Assembly: GCA_002311635.1 (NCBI GenBank)
Contig: DBZJ01000226.1
Coordinates: 20,465 to 55,505, forward strand
Source of the DNA: Syntrophaceae bacterium UBA1163
GTDB lineage: Bacteria > Desulfobacterota > BSN033 > UBA1163
DNA length: 35,041 nucleotides
Reading direction: 5' to 3'
Shown here: positions 8,415-17,575 of the stretch, one piece after another
Numbering within the stretch: the first letter of the stretch is position 1
How the letters are laid out: each line of letters begins with the position of its first letter
Position numbers and translations under genes: made by a program
The notes under the pieces: generated by a model
Databases searched by the model: none
What the model saw: only the letters and a program-made list of their open reading frames with translations
Told to the model about the DNA's origin: nothing

Positions 8415-8535
8415 CTCCTTTGAGCTTTGCATTTGATTTGACATTTGAGCTTCATCATTTGAAATTCAAAATATCCTTTATATAGGGTTCACGCAGGGTG
8501 AAGAACCCTGAATAACCAAAAGAGAGGAAGGATCT

Positions 8536-8790
8536 ATGACCCAGTGGGAGTATCAGATTACGATTCACGGACTGCCGGAGCGGCAGGCCGGGAAAACGGA
8601 CCGAACGATCGAATGCGACCAGGACGGCCTCTGTTTTGTCCACGATGTCTTTCCAGGCGGCATTCAATGGCTGGAAGATCTCTTTCGTGAGAAAGGGAGG
8701 GACGGCTGGGAGTTGGTTCAATCCGGATACCACAACAGGGAGCTGCTTTGCATATGGAAGAAGGGAAAGGAAACCGGGGAGAAAATCTGA
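8536..8790 (+). CDS. DUF4177-like small protein
   Basis: The 84-residue product starts MTQWEYQITIHGLPERQAG and contains LEDLFREKGRDGWELVQSGY followed by a final strand LLCIWKKGKE. This is the WEY...L...G..GWELV pattern of DUF4177. The domain is a small beta-alpha-beta unit of unknown function. The ATG has GAGGAAGGA seven bases upstream. The final 37 bases overlap the downstream methyltransferase gene in another frame, implying coupling. Confidence 0.7.
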   Translation: MTQWEYQITIHGLPERQAGKTDRTIECDQDGLCFVHDVFPGGIQWLEDLFREKGRDGWELVQSGYHNRELLCIWKKGKETGEKI

Positions 8791-9953
8791 GAAGGTTTAT
8801 TCTCTCTCAAACCGACAAGGGTCCCCTCCCCTTTTCTCAATTTATGGAGTGGTGCCTTTACCATCCTGAATACGGTTATTACCAATCCAAAGGGGTGACG
8901 ACCGGAGCGCAGGGCGATTACTATACGAGTCCCTCGGTCAGCCCTCTTTTCGGACACTTGATCGCCAAACAACTCTTCCAGATGGCAGAGATCTTGGGAG
9001 GAGAAGAGTTCGATCTGGTGGAGATGGGAGGGGGCAGAGGATTTCTCTGCGAGGATATTTTAGATTGGGTCGAAAAAACCTCCCCGGACTTCTACCAACG
9101 TCTCCGGTATCACCTCATCGAAACCTCCTCTCCTTTTTTAAAAGAGCAGAGGGAAAGGCTCTCTGAGAGAGAAAGGGAAGGAAGGGTCTTTTGGATCGAC
9201 CCTAAACTGTTCGGAGAGGGAAAGGTCCAGATTCAAGGATGTTTCCTCTCCAACGAACTCGTGGATGCCTTCCCTATTCACAGAGTTATCCTTGATCAAG
9301 GGAAGTTGAGGGAAATCTATGTCACACACCGAAACGGCCAATTTGAAGAACATTGGGGAGAGCTGTCAAGCCCCGGGATCGCCTCCTATTTCCGCTCTAT
9401 GGGCATCGCTCTGCACGAGGGCCAGAAGGCAGAGGTGAATCTATCGGCATTGGAATGGATGGAAAACGTGGCTCGGTGCTTACAACGTGGATTCGTCTTG
9501 ACGATCGATTACGGTTATCTCGCTGAGGAGCTTTATGCCCCCCATCGACGCGAGGGAACGCTCCTCTGTTATTTTCAACATGAGGCCTCAGGAAATCCTT
9601 ATGAACGCTTAGGCGAACAGGACATCACCTCCCATGTCAACTTCACCAGCTTGATTCGAAAAGGAGAAGAGGTCGGCCTCCGTTTCACCGGCCTTGTCCC
9701 GCAATACCGCTTCCTCATCGGGCTTGGTATCCTCGAACAAATGGAGACCTTAGGGAAGGAGCTGTCTGAATTGGACGGGCTAAAATTGAGGCTTTCCTTA
9801 AAGCACCTGATCGAACCGGAGATGGGAATGGGCGAAGTCTTTAAGGTACTGATCCAGCACAAAGGAATGGATCAGCCCCAATTGGATGGTTTGAGAGATC
9901 TCGGTTCGATCTCCTGGCCTGCCTCGGCCGAGGGAGATCGGAGGCTCGGGTGA
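8754..9953 (+). CDS. SAM-dependent methyltransferase, MidA/NDUFAF7 family
   Basis: The 399-residue protein belongs to the family whose mitochondrial member methylates an Arg of respiratory complex I subunit NDUFS2. The N-terminal signature PLPFSQFMEWCLYHPEYGYYQ is followed by GDYYTSPSVSPLFGHLIAKQ, the SAM-binding VEMGGGRGFLCEDIL (about 90-105), LSNELVDAFPIHRV and VLTIDYGYLAEELY. Length is normal. The ATG at 8754 was chosen; a TTG two codons earlier (8748) is closer to the GGGAG site and is possible. The bacterial substrate is unknown. The stop overlaps the next start as GTGA, so it heads a coupled operon of redox genes. Confidence 0.9.
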   Translation: MEEGKGNRGENLRRFILSQTDKGPLPFSQFMEWCLYHPEYGYYQSKGVTTGAQGDYYTSPSVSPLFGHLIAKQLFQMAEILGGEEFDLVEMGGGRGFLCEDILDWVEKTSPDFYQRLRYHLIETSSPFLKEQRERLSEREREGRVFWIDPKLFGEGKVQIQGCFLSNELVDAFPIHRVILDQGKLREIYVTHRNGQFEEHWGELSSPGIASYFRSMGIALHEGQKAEVNLSALEWMENVARCLQRGFVLTIDYGYLAEELYAPHRREGTLLCYFQHEASGNPYERLGEQDITSHVNFTSLIRKGEEVGLRFTGLVPQYRFLIGLGILEQMETLGKELSELDGLKLRLSLKHLIEPEMGMGEVFKVLIQHKGMDQPQLDGLRDLGSISWPASAEGDRRLG

Positions 9954-10528
9954 ACGTTCTCGGAATCTTCGGCAGCCCGCGAAGAGGCGGCAATACAGAG
10001 CTCCTTTTGGAAGAGGCCCTCCGGGGAGCCGAAACAGAGGGAGCGAAGGTGGCGCGTCTTCATCTCTCCGACTTCGCCATCACCCCCTGCAAAGAATGCC
10101 ATGGATGTGACACCACCGGGAATTGCGTCGTCTTGGACGATATGCAAAAAATCTATCCCAAACTGCTGGAGGCGGATGTCGTCATTCTCGCCTCGCCCAT
10201 CTTTTTCTACGGCGTCACCGCCTGGACCAAGGCCCTCATTGATCGAAGTCAAGCCCTCTGGTCAAGAAAATATCTTCTCAAAGATCCTTCTTTAGGGAAA
10301 GAAGGAAAAAAGAGAAGGGGCTTCTTCCTTTCTGTGGGAGCGACCAAAGGACCTAAGGTTTTCGAAGGCGCCATCCTCACGGTAAAGTATTTTTTTGATG
10401 TGCTCAACGCAGACTATGTGGGTGAACTGGTCTTCCGGGGCGTTGAGGCCAAGGGCGATATCTTAAAACATCCGGAGGCGCTCCAGCAGGCCTTTGAAGC
10501 CGGAAGGAAACTGGTCCGGAATCCATGA
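9950..10528 (+). CDS. Flavodoxin-like NAD(P)H-dependent FMN reductase / iron-sulfur flavoprotein-type oxidoreductase
   Basis: This 192-residue flavodoxin-fold protein starts at GTG and overlaps the previous stop by four bases. The N-terminal phosphate-binding loop GIFGSPRRGGNTELLLEEAL is diagnostic. The segment PCKECHGCDTTGNCV resembles the compact Cys motif of iron-sulfur flavoproteins, and the flavin site ASPIFFYGVTAWTKALIDR follows. It could pass electrons between ferredoxin or NAD(P)H and a small acceptor. Position just before ferredoxin and KorA/B suggests a partner or outlet for 2-oxoacid oxidation. It overlaps the next gene as ATGA. Confidence 0.88.
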   Translation: MNVLGIFGSPRRGGNTELLLEEALRGAETEGAKVARLHLSDFAITPCKECHGCDTTGNCVVLDDMQKIYPKLLEADVVILASPIFFYGVTAWTKALIDRSQALWSRKYLLKDPSLGKEGKKRRGFFLSVGATKGPKVFEGAILTVKYFFDVLNADYVGELVFRGVEAKGDILKHPEALQQAFEAGRKLVRNP

Positions 10529-10725
10529 AGCCGAGACTCCATGTGCTTTGGAATGAGACCTACTGTAAAAGGTGCCTTCTTTGTGTAGAGGTCTGTCCGG
10601 TCCAAGTCCTCTCCCTCGAGAGGAATGAGATCACAGAGAAAGAGGGATGCATCCGTTGTTATCAGTGCGAACGCTATTGTCCTGACATCGCCATCGAGGT
10701 GATGGATGAAAAGGGAAAAGAGTGA
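10525..10725 (+). CDS. 4Fe-4S ferredoxin, delta-type subunit of 2-oxoacid:ferredoxin oxidoreductase
   Basis: The 66-residue protein carries two Cys clusters, CKRCLLCVEVCP and CIRCYQCERYCP, so it should bind two [4Fe-4S] centres. The order ferredoxin, alpha, beta, gamma matches Kor/Vor-type four-subunit enzymes, in which this subunit takes electrons from the TPP-bound intermediate. It overlaps both neighbours by four bases (ATGA before, GTGA after), which implies strict stoichiometric translation. Confidence 0.92.
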   Translation: MKPRLHVLWNETYCKRCLLCVEVCPVQVLSLERNEITEKEGCIRCYQCERYCPDIAIEVMDEKGKE

Positions 10726-11768
10726 AGCGACTCGTTTCTGGAAATGAAGCCATCTTCCAGGGAGCGGTCCGGGCAGGTGCCAGTTACTTTGCCGGTTATC
10801 CCATCAGTCCGACCTCTGAGATATTACAGCAGGCGGCCCTCTATTCAGAGGAAAACCCGGAATTTCGTTTTCTTCAGGCTGAGGACGAAATTGCTGCGGC
10901 CATTGCCACGATCTCTGCTTCATTGGCAGGGGCTAAGTCTTTCTCCGCCACCTCAGGACCGGGGTTCTCCCTAATGCAGGAGGCCCTGGGGTGGGGCCAC
11001 GTCGTCGAGGCTCCCTGCGTCTTCGTCAATTCAATGAGAGTGGGTCCATCGACCGGAATGCCCACTCAGCCCGCTCAATCGGATCTTCTTCAAATCAAGG
11101 CGGGAAGCGCGGGAGATTATTATCCCATCGCCTTCTATCCCAATTCGGTGAGGGAATGTTTCCAACTAACGGCCATTGCCTTTAACGCTGCCGAGGAATC
11201 CCTTTCGCCGACCATCCTCCTGGCGGACGCCTTTCTTTCCCACCTGTATGAAATCGTCGATCTTGAAGATACAGCCACCGAAGTCGTGCCCCGGTCAAAA
11301 GAATCCTTGGGCAGGGGCCAGAGGCTATTTACCGGGACGGTCCACGATAAGATGGGAAATGTGAAGACCAATGATCCGGAGATCTACCGAAGATGGCTGT
11401 GGGAGCTGAAAGACCGTCATGACCGCGCTGCCGAGAAGTATCCGCTCTTCGAATATCTTCCCCGTAAGGGCTCCGAGACCCTCCTCATTGCCTTTGGAAT
11501 CACATCGAGGGTCATCTCTTCTTTAAAAGATCGCTTCTCCATTTTTCGACCTATCCGGATCTATCCTGTCCTGGAGAAAGAATTGAACGAGGTGACCCGG
11601 TCCTATCGGCACATCATCGTGGTCGAAGGCAGCGACGGGCAATATGCGAGCTGGGTCGAATGCGCCATTTGTCGAAAGGTGATGAGAGTCCCCTGCTTGG
11701 GAGGAGGGTTCAAGCTCAGATGGATCCAGAGTCAGATTGAGGAGTGTTTGAGGGGGACGACAAAGTGA
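10722..11768 (+). CDS. korA: 2-oxoacid:ferredoxin oxidoreductase alpha subunit (KorA-like)
   Basis: The 348-residue subunit matches 2-oxoglutarate (or related 2-oxoacid) ferredoxin oxidoreductase alpha. Clear signatures are GNEAIFQGAVRAGASYFAGYPISPTSEI at the N-terminus, QAEDEIAAAIATISASLAGAKSFSATSGPGFSLMQEALGW, and GPSTGMPTQPAQSDL. The C-terminal transketolase-like domain ends with a VVEGSDGQYASWV segment. The start is GTG, overlapping the ferredoxin stop. The true substrate (2-oxoglutarate, branched-chain or aryl 2-oxoacid) cannot be set from sequence by eye. Its stop shares a base with the KorB start. Confidence 0.93.
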   Translation: MKRLVSGNEAIFQGAVRAGASYFAGYPISPTSEILQQAALYSEENPEFRFLQAEDEIAAAIATISASLAGAKSFSATSGPGFSLMQEALGWGHVVEAPCVFVNSMRVGPSTGMPTQPAQSDLLQIKAGSAGDYYPIAFYPNSVRECFQLTAIAFNAAEESLSPTILLADAFLSHLYEIVDLEDTATEVVPRSKESLGRGQRLFTGTVHDKMGNVKTNDPEIYRRWLWELKDRHDRAAEKYPLFEYLPRKGSETLLIAFGITSRVISSLKDRFSIFRPIRIYPVLEKELNEVTRSYRHIIVVEGSDGQYASWVECAICRKVMRVPCLGGGFKLRWIQSQIEECLRGTTK

Positions 11769-12802
11769 TGGATCGCTCTTATAAAGACCTCTTGAAGCTG
11801 AGGCGGTTCCCTCACACCTGGTGCCCGGGTTGCGGCATTGGCGCCGTATTAAAAAATGTGGCCATGGCCGTCAAGGAACTCGGCTGGAGCGACAAAAATA
11901 CGGTCGCCGTCTCGGGAATTGGCTGCTCAGGAAGAATGTCCGGATACATGAATTTAGATGCGGTTCATACTCCTCATGGTCGGGTGCTGACTTCTGCTGA
12001 GACCATCAAAACCATCCGCCCAGATCTCAATGTCATTGTCCTCTCCGGAGACGGCGATCTGACAAGCATCGGGGGAAATCACCTGCTCCATACCTCCCGC
12101 CGAAATCCTGACATTACTGTCTTTTGTAACGATAACGAGATCTATGGATTGACGGGCGGCCAAGCCGGACCAACCACGCCAAGAGGTACGAAGACCATCA
12201 CCTCGCCTCGCGGAGAACCTTATTCACCCCTTCGGTTAGGTCACCTCCTCACCCAGCAGGCCCCCTATTTTTATGCCAGGACAACGGTGTACCACCTCAA
12301 CCATTTCAAGAAGTGTATTCATGAGGCCCTTGTTTGGAAGGGGTTCAGTTTTGTGGACATCGTCAGTGATTGCATTGAGTTGAACGGTAGAAGGCTGGGT
12401 TTCAAGACAGCCCATCAGATGTTCAAGTGGTTTGATGAAAGATTCCACATCGTCGAAGGCGAAAGAGACCATCTCGGGGAGAATGAACTGGGAATCGCCA
12501 GGGCAGTGGAGGAAGAAGTCGTCCCTCCGGCAGAGAAGGTGGAGGAAAAGCCTGAAATCCCGATGGCGAGTTTGAAACCTTTCACCCTCGAGGAGCTCCA
12601 CCGCTTCGATGGCACAGGAGGAAAACCTATTTATATTGCCTATAAAGGAAAAGTCTACGACCTTTCTTCAAGCCCTCTCTTCCAAGGAGAAAAAAGGATG
12701 CGATGTCATATTGCGGGTAAGGATCTGACCAAAGATATTGACGTTGCACCGCACGGAGAAGATCTCGTTTTTAAATTTCCAGCGGTTGGGAGGCTGGTAT
12801 GA
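11768..12802 (+). CDS. korB: 2-oxoacid:ferredoxin oxidoreductase beta subunit fused to a C-terminal cytochrome b5-like domain
   Basis: The start ATG at 11768 shares a base with the KorA stop (TGATG) and has GAGGGGG upstream; the in-frame GTG at 11744 lies inside KorA. Residues 1 to about 250 are a TPP-binding KorB: WCPGCGIGAVLK, SGIGCSGRMSGYMNLD, LSGDGDLTSIGGNHLLH and NDNEIYGLTGGQAGPTTP. After a Glu/Pro-rich linker (about 250-268), residues 271-344 form a cytochrome b5-like module: FTLEELHRFDG, GKPIYIAYKGKVYDLSSSPL, H314 in CHIAGKDLT and H329 in APHGED. Those two His are plausible heme ligands. KorB proteins are normally about 270-290 residues, so the extra domain is unusual. A near-identical module occurs in the gene at 17839-18537. 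Confidence 0.92.
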   Translation: MDRSYKDLLKLRRFPHTWCPGCGIGAVLKNVAMAVKELGWSDKNTVAVSGIGCSGRMSGYMNLDAVHTPHGRVLTSAETIKTIRPDLNVIVLSGDGDLTSIGGNHLLHTSRRNPDITVFCNDNEIYGLTGGQAGPTTPRGTKTITSPRGEPYSPLRLGHLLTQQAPYFYARTTVYHLNHFKKCIHEALVWKGFSFVDIVSDCIELNGRRLGFKTAHQMFKWFDERFHIVEGERDHLGENELGIARAVEEEVVPPAEKVEEKPEIPMASLKPFTLEELHRFDGTGGKPIYIAYKGKVYDLSSSPLFQGEKRMRCHIAGKDLTKDIDVAPHGEDLVFKFPAVGRLV

Positions 12803-12914
12803 GCACACAGGTGTGTGCGGGTGTCATTCCCGTGCTTGCGCGCAGAAGCGCTTCATGCAGGAAGCAGTGAAAAAGAAATCATAAAGAAACACACTTGAGG
12901 GTAGCAAGATTCTT

Positions 12915-13397
12915 ATGAAACGAATCGTATTTACGGGAGTGGGGGGGCAATCGGTCAGGGTTATTTCCCATGTTCTTGCGATGGCACTGAAGGAGTTGGG
13001 CTATGAGGTCGCTCTCCTCTTTGACTACGATTCCTCGGTTCGCAATACCCGGATCAGCGCCTACCTCACTTATGATGAGAGGCCCATCGAAAATCCGATG
13101 ATCGACGAGGCAGATATTCTCATCCGTCTCCACGAAAAAGGAGACCAGCTCGTCGCCCAGAAGACAATCTGCGATACGGGGCTTTGCACCGATGAGGAAG
13201 TTCCTTTTGGAATGCTGGGGATTGAAAAGTTCGGCCTGGCGATCTTCGGCAACATGATCGCTCTTGGCAGACTTTTTCGGCTGATCGATCTCGACATCTC
13301 TCATATCCAGCTGGAAAAACTTTTGCCCAAGTCTTATCTCAAGGAGAATTTGAAGGCGATTCAGTTGGGTTACGATCTCAATCTTTACGAAGACTGA
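12915..13397 (+). CDS. 2-oxoacid:ferredoxin oxidoreductase gamma subunit
   Basis: The 160-residue protein has the gamma-subunit fold: MKRIVFTGVGGQSVRVISHV at the N-terminus (normally GxGGQG; here Ser follows Gln), YEVALLFDYDSSVRNTRISAYLTYDERPIENP, and GNMIALGRLFRLIDLD. It completes the four-subunit set with the ferredoxin, KorA and KorB. It is separated from KorB by 112 bases holding a short GCACAC/GTGTGC hairpin (from 12802), so its translation is not directly coupled. An AGGGTAG-type site lies 11 bases before the ATG. An imperfect GAGGCC/GGCCTC repeat (13396-13438) spans its stop codon. Confidence 0.88.
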   Translation: MKRIVFTGVGGQSVRVISHVLAMALKELGYEVALLFDYDSSVRNTRISAYLTYDERPIENPMIDEADILIRLHEKGDQLVAQKTICDTGLCTDEEVPFGMLGIEKFGLAIFGNMIALGRLFRLIDLDISHIQLEKLLPKSYLKENLKAIQLGYDLNLYED

Positions 13398-13511
13398 GGC
13401 CAGGTTCGGAGGAATCTGTTCGCTTACGATACGGCCTCCAACAAAAAAGGGGGGGGACTAACAGAATGTGGAACAATTTAGTTAGGAAATGAAGGAAGGG
13501 AGGAAGGCGGC

Positions 13512-14033
13512 ATGAAACTTAAGGGGAAAAAAGTCGTTCTCCTGGCTGAGAATAACTATGAGGATTTGGAGCTCTGGGTTCCCTACTATCGATTGAAAGA
13601 GGAGGGGGCCGAGGTCACGATTGTCGGGACGGGAAGCAGCAAGATCTACACCAGCAAACATGGATATCCTGTCGAAGTGAGCCAAGAAGCAAAAAAAATT
13701 GACATATCTAAATATGACGGCGTCGTCATCCCCGGAGGTTACGCCCCGGACCTGATGAGGCGTTATCCGGAGATGGTAAACATCGTTAGAGAGGCACACG
13801 AAAAGGGAAAGGTCATTGCCGCCATCTGTCATGCGGGTTGGATGCTCGTCTCTGCTGGAATTTTAAAGGGGAGAAAAGCGACGTGTTTTTTCGCGATCAA
13901 GGACGACTTGATCAACGCCGGAGCCAACTATGTGGATCAGGAGGTCGTCAGAGACGGAAACCTGATCACCTCGAGGAAACCCGATGATCTGCCCGCCTTC
14001 TGCAGGGAGATGATCGAGGCGTTAGCCAAATAA
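13512..14033 (+). CDS. DJ-1/PfpI family protein
   Basis: The 173-residue protein has the glutamine-amidotransferase-like fold of PfpI/YhbO. The nucleophile elbow AAICHAGWM places Cys106 next to His107, and an upstream acidic residue (E17 in NNYEDLE) fits the conserved Glu of the family. VVIPGGYAPDLMR and NLITSRKPDDLPAF are family motifs. Members act as stress chaperones, deglycases or peptidases; the reaction is debated. The ATG has GGAAGGGAGGAAGG upstream. The rubrerythrin-like gene follows after 24 bases, so both may belong to an oxidative-stress unit. Confidence 0.93.
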   Translation: MKLKGKKVVLLAENNYEDLELWVPYYRLKEEGAEVTIVGTGSSKIYTSKHGYPVEVSQEAKKIDISKYDGVVIPGGYAPDLMRRYPEMVNIVREAHEKGKVIAAICHAGWMLVSAGILKGRKATCFFAIKDDLINAGANYVDQEVVRDGNLITSRKPDDLPAFCREMIEALAK

Positions 14034-14057
14034 CCTTGGATAGAAGAGGAGATAAGA

Positions 14058-14684
14058 ATGGGGAATGGTAAAAAAGAAACCTTGACGTGCAAGCAATGCG
14101 GTGCTGAGGCAGATATCACACTTCAGGGCTTTGAGAGTGTGGTGGACGTCATCCAAAGGCAGAAGAAACTCGCATGCAAGACTTGTGGGCAGGATTTGCC
14201 GTGGACGGGTCGAGAGGATATCAAGGCTGTCAAGGTGGCCATGGAGGCCGAAAACAATGCGGCTCAGTCCTATTCAAAGGCTGCAAGGAAGACGAGAAAT
14301 CCAAAAGGGAGGGAGATGCTTCAACAACTCTCCGAATTTGAGATGAACCATTACCGAAAATTGAAGGACCTCCTCAAATCCCTTCAGGAGAAAGGAGAAT
14401 GGATTCTCTACGAAGGAACTTCTCTCAAAAAGAAGGCCATCTCCTTAAAGATGGAAAAACCCAAGGGGCAGGAGCAGTTGACGGACATGGACGCATTGAA
14501 AATAGCCATAAGAGAAGAGAAGAAAGCGCAGGCCTACTATCGGTCCATGGCCGAGTTGACCGAGGACCCCCGAGGAAGGGATATGTATAAACGCTTGGCG
14601 AGTGAAGAGGCTCTCCACGAGAAGCTGCTCAATGACCAGTATTACAGCCTTCACAACACAGGTTTATGGAGTTGGGGAGACTGA
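14058..14684 (+). CDS. Rubrerythrin-like diiron protein with an N-terminal zinc ribbon
   Basis: The 208-residue protein starts with a ribbon (Cys11-x-x-Cys14 and Cys40-x-x-Cys43) and continues with a four-helix ferritin-like domain. Two repeats each give a Glu-rich helix (AMEAENNAAQ; AIREEKKAQAYY) and an ExxH helix (E95/H98 and E184/H187), the complete set for a diiron site. Rubrerythrins reduce peroxide using rubredoxin. Here the metal ribbon is N-terminal rather than C-terminal and the C-terminus ends NTGLWSWGD. The rubredoxin at 17627 could be its donor. GAGGAGA lies seven bases before the ATG. Confidence 0.88.
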   Translation: MGNGKKETLTCKQCGAEADITLQGFESVVDVIQRQKKLACKTCGQDLPWTGREDIKAVKVAMEAENNAAQSYSKAARKTRNPKGREMLQQLSEFEMNHYRKLKDLLKSLQEKGEWILYEGTSLKKKAISLKMEKPKGQEQLTDMDALKIAIREEKKAQAYYRSMAELTEDPRGRDMYKRLASEEALHEKLLNDQYYSLHNTGLWSWGD

Positions 14685-14737
14685 CAAATTACAGAAGGCA
14701 GATGGCAGATAGCAAATAGAAGAATAGTTTTCTAACC

Positions 14738-14765
14738 CTATGCGCTATGCTCTCTGCGCTTTGCG
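14738..14765. repeat. Short dispersed repeat, copy 1
   Basis: A 28-base word beginning CTATGCGCTATGCTCTCTGC ends 14 bases before the P-type ATPase start. It recurs at 17576-17603 with 24 of 28 bases identical. It is rich in alternating GC/TGC steps. Degenerate AGATGGCAGATAGCAAATAG words precede it. Confidence 0.5.
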
Positions 14766-14779
14766 AGTATTTGTGACCG

Positions 14780-16882
14780 ATGGAAGAAAAGAAGTTCGAA
14801 GGCAAGTCGAAGATCATCGTCAATATTGAGGACATCCACTGTGGTGACTGTGCGCTGAATATCGAACGCTCGGTGGAACATGTCCCCGGTGTCCTCTCCG
14901 CAGAGGTCAGTTATGTCCTCTCGTCAGCCACCATTTACTACGACCCCCACCGGGTAGAAGAAGAGCGGATCAAAAAGGCCATTACCAAGCCCGGTTATGC
15001 CGTCAGGGAGACCTTCGCAGAGCGAACCCGGACTTTCTGGAAGGAGAGAAGATCCTTTATCTTCCTGGGTCTCTCAGGAGTTACGCTTGGCCTCTCATGG
15101 ATTTTCAAGTGGATCGGTTTCGGTCCCTTCCATCTCCCGACTGCCCTTGCCATTGCTTCCCTGATTCTTGGCGGTTACCCCATTGTGAAGAGCGCCGTGA
15201 AAACCCTCCTTATCCCCGATCTAAATGTGGATACCCTCGTCTCCATTGCTGCTATTGCCGCTGCTGCAGTAGGCGCCTATCGAGAGGCAGCAACAGTCAT
15301 TTTCATCATGCTTTTAGGGGAATTCCTAGAAGGGGTCACCGTGGGGAAGACTCGGAAGGCTATTGCCTCCTTGATTCAACTTTCTCCGAAAACAGCCTGG
15401 GTGAGAAGGGAGGACAAAGAGGTTCAGGTTCCCATTGAGGACGTGAATCCCAAAGAGGTGGTCATTGTCAGACCCGGGGAAAGAATCCCGGTGGATGGCA
15501 AAATTATCTCCGGCTGTGGCTCGGTCAATCAGTCCACGCTGACCGGGGAGTCGATCCCGGTCGAAAAGGAGGTGGGGGATAAGGTTTACTGCGGGACCTT
15601 CAATGAGTCAGGCTCTTGCGAAGTCGAGGCCACCCAGGTGGCTGAGGATACAAAGCTGGCTCAGATCAAACGTCTGATCTTGGAAGCCCAAGCGGAGAAA
15701 TCGCCCACCCAGAGGGTGATGGACCGCTTTTCGCGATACTTCATCCCGGCCATCATCCTGATCGCCCTTGCCACTTTTGTTGTCACGGGGGAGATCCTTC
15801 GGGCCATCACCATTCTCATCGTGGCCTGCCCGTGCGCACTCGTCCTGGGCACACCCACAGCCGTGGTGGCAGCCATCGGAAATGCAGCCCGACAGGGGAT
15901 CCTCATCAAGGGCGGTGCCTATCTGGAACAGATGGGAAGATTGAAGACCCTCTTGTTGGATAAAACCGGAACCTTGACCCATGGCAGACCAAAAGTCGTT
16001 GAGATAAATGCTTTGGATGGAATGGATGGAAAAGAAGTACTTTATTGGGCCGCGATTGCGGAGAAACGGTCTGAACACCCCCTGGCGAGAGCCATCACGG
16101 AGAAAGCAGAAGAGTTGGGCCTGAGCGTCCCCCACCCCCAGTCTTTTGAAAATTTCAGAGGGAAAGGCGTGAAGGTCCAGTGGAATTCCAAGACGATTAT
16201 CGTTGGAAGTTCTGAAATGATGAAAGGCGAAGGGGTTGAAATTCCGGAATCAGCAAGAGCGCTTTTGGAATCAAAGCAATCGGAAGGGATGACCCCCCTT
16301 CTTATCGCAGCGGACCGTCGTCTTCTGGGAATTATCTCCATTGCTGACACGTTGAGGGAAGGAGCCAAAGAGGCAATCGATAAGATCAGAAAGCAAGGGG
16401 TATCCGAAATTTGGATGCTCACCGGTGACAGTGTCCTGGTCGCCGACCGTATCGGAAGAGAGTTGGGCATAAGGTACGAAGCGAAACTTCTTCCCGAAGA
16501 GAAGGTGCTGAGGGTGAAGGAGTGGAAGAAGCAAGGTCAAGTGGTGGCTATGGTCGGTGACGGTGTAAACGATGCCCCGGCCCTTGCCGCCGCTGACATC
16601 GGCATCGCCATGGGGGCGGTGGGAACGGATGTGGCGATTGAAACTGCTGACATTGCCCTGATGACCGACGATCTGGAGAAGATTCCTGCCGTCGTTCGAC
16701 TCTCTCGGAAAGCTCTGCGCGTGATTAAGGAAAATCTCGTCTTCGCGCTCATATTCAATACGATAATGGTCATTCTTTCAGCCCAAGGATGGGTGACCAT
16801 GATCCTGGGAGCGGTCGTACACCAGGCCAGCTCCCTTCTTGTTATTCTCAGCTCCATGCGCCTGCTGAGAAGAGAGAGATAG
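14780..16882 (+). CDS. Heavy-metal-translocating P1B-type ATPase
   Basis: This 700-residue pump exports a transition metal with ATP hydrolysis at the inner membrane. An N-terminal HMA domain carries HCGDC (Cys21, Cys24). Membrane helices follow, then the actuator TGES (255-258), CPC in transmembrane helix 6 (350-352), the phosphorylated DKTGT (Asp394), SEHP (431-434) and GDGVNDAP (593-600). In transmembrane helix 8 the sequence is [10 protein letters not shown] (681-690). The Asp of zinc/cadmium pumps (ADTG) is not there, and neither is the copper-type helix-8 pattern. Specificity is therefore open; related pumps with His/Ser at this site include manganese exporters. The gene stands between ferritin-like genes, which fits iron or manganese homeostasis. 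Confidence 0.93.
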   Translation: MEEKKFEGKSKIIVNIEDIHCGDCALNIERSVEHVPGVLSAEVSYVLSSATIYYDPHRVEEERIKKAITKPGYAVRETFAERTRTFWKERRSFIFLGLSGVTLGLSWIFKWIGFGPFHLPTALAIASLILGGYPIVKSAVKTLLIPDLNVDTLVSIAAIAAAAVGAYREAATVIFIMLLGEFLEGVTVGKTRKAIASLIQLSPKTAWVRREDKEVQVPIEDVNPKEVVIVRPGERIPVDGKIISGCGSVNQSTLTGESIPVEKEVGDKVYCGTFNESGSCEVEATQVAEDTKLAQIKRLILEAQAEKSPTQRVMDRFSRYFIPAIILIALATFVVTGEILRAITILIVACPCALVLGTPTAVVAAIGNAARQGILIKGGAYLEQMGRLKTLLLDKTGTLTHGRPKVVEINALDGMDGKEVLYWAAIAEKRSEHPLARAITEKAEELGLSVPHPQSFENFRGKGVKVQWNSKTIIVGSSEMMKGEGVEIPESARALLESKQSEGMTPLLIAADRRLLGIISIADTLREGAKEAIDKIRKQGVSEIWMLTGDSVLVADRIGRELGIRYEAKLLPEEKVLRVKEWKKQGQVVAMVGDGVNDAPALAAADIGIAMGAVGTDVAIETADIALMTDDLEKIPAVVRLSRKALRVIKENLVFALIFNTIMVILSAQGWVTMILGAVVHQASSLLVILSSMRLLRRER

Positions 16883-17015
16883 GAAGACACGGAGAGGGGG
16901 GATACGGTCCGAAAATCACTTTTATCTTGACCCTAAGAAAACTATCCCGTAAAATGGCAACTGTTTCAAAAATAGAGACGGGTTAGAAAAAGGCCTTTGA
17001 CGGAAAGGAGCCGTT

Positions 17016-17462
17016 ATGGACGAGAAGAAATTCGGCGAGATCATTCAATTTGCCATTCAAAGAGAGATCGAATCAATGGATTTTTATGACCGGGCAAGCA
17101 AGCTGGTCAAACACTCCGGGACCAGGGATCTTTTTTCGGACTTTGTGAAGCAGGAAGAGGGACACAAGAAAAAGCTCGAAGCGGTTCGAGTGGGCAAAAT
17201 CGAGTTGGGAAAGATCGAGAAGATTCCGAATCTGAAGATCAGTGATTATATGGTTGAAGCGGAATTGAAACCGGATGTTTCTTACGGGGACATTCTCCGA
17301 ATCGCGATGAAGAGAGAAGAGCGGTCGGTGAAGCTTTATACCGATTTGAACGAAAAGAACCAGGATGAAACTCTAATAAGTCTCTTCACCTTTCTGATTC
17401 AGGAGGAGAGCAAGCACAAATATTATATTGAAAAACTGTACGATGATGAAGTATTAAAATAA
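17016..17462 (+). CDS. Ferritin-like/rubrerythrin-type diiron protein
   Basis: The 148-residue protein is a ferritin-like four-helix bundle without any rubredoxin or zinc ribbon. Helix 1 has IQREIESMDFYDRA (E17/E19), helix 2 QEEGHKK (E47xxH50), helix 3 MKREERSVKLY (E101/E102), and helix 4 IQEESKHKYY (E131xxH134), giving a complete diiron ligand set. Such proteins reduce peroxide or store and oxidise iron. GGAAAGGAG lies six bases before the ATG. The rubredoxin gene 165 bases on is a likely electron donor. Confidence 0.9.
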   Translation: MDEKKFGEIIQFAIQREIESMDFYDRASKLVKHSGTRDLFSDFVKQEEGHKKKLEAVRVGKIELGKIEKIPNLKISDYMVEAELKPDVSYGDILRIAMKREERSVKLYTDLNEKNQDETLISLFTFLIQEESKHKYYIEKLYDDEVLK

Positions 17463-17575
17463 GCACCCAATCTCCTGTAACGTGAAGCGTGAGTCGCGAG
17501 AGGGTTAACCCCCTAGCCCCTCGTGTCTGACGCCTTGCGAGAGGAATTGGAATTTCTGATATAAGATTTTGAACG

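Noticed and set aside
13396..13438. GAGGCC/GGCCTC inverted repeat followed by an A-rich run, as a terminator after the gamma subunit
   Set aside because: The 31-base loop and six-base stem are too weak, and there is no T-run on the transcribed strand.
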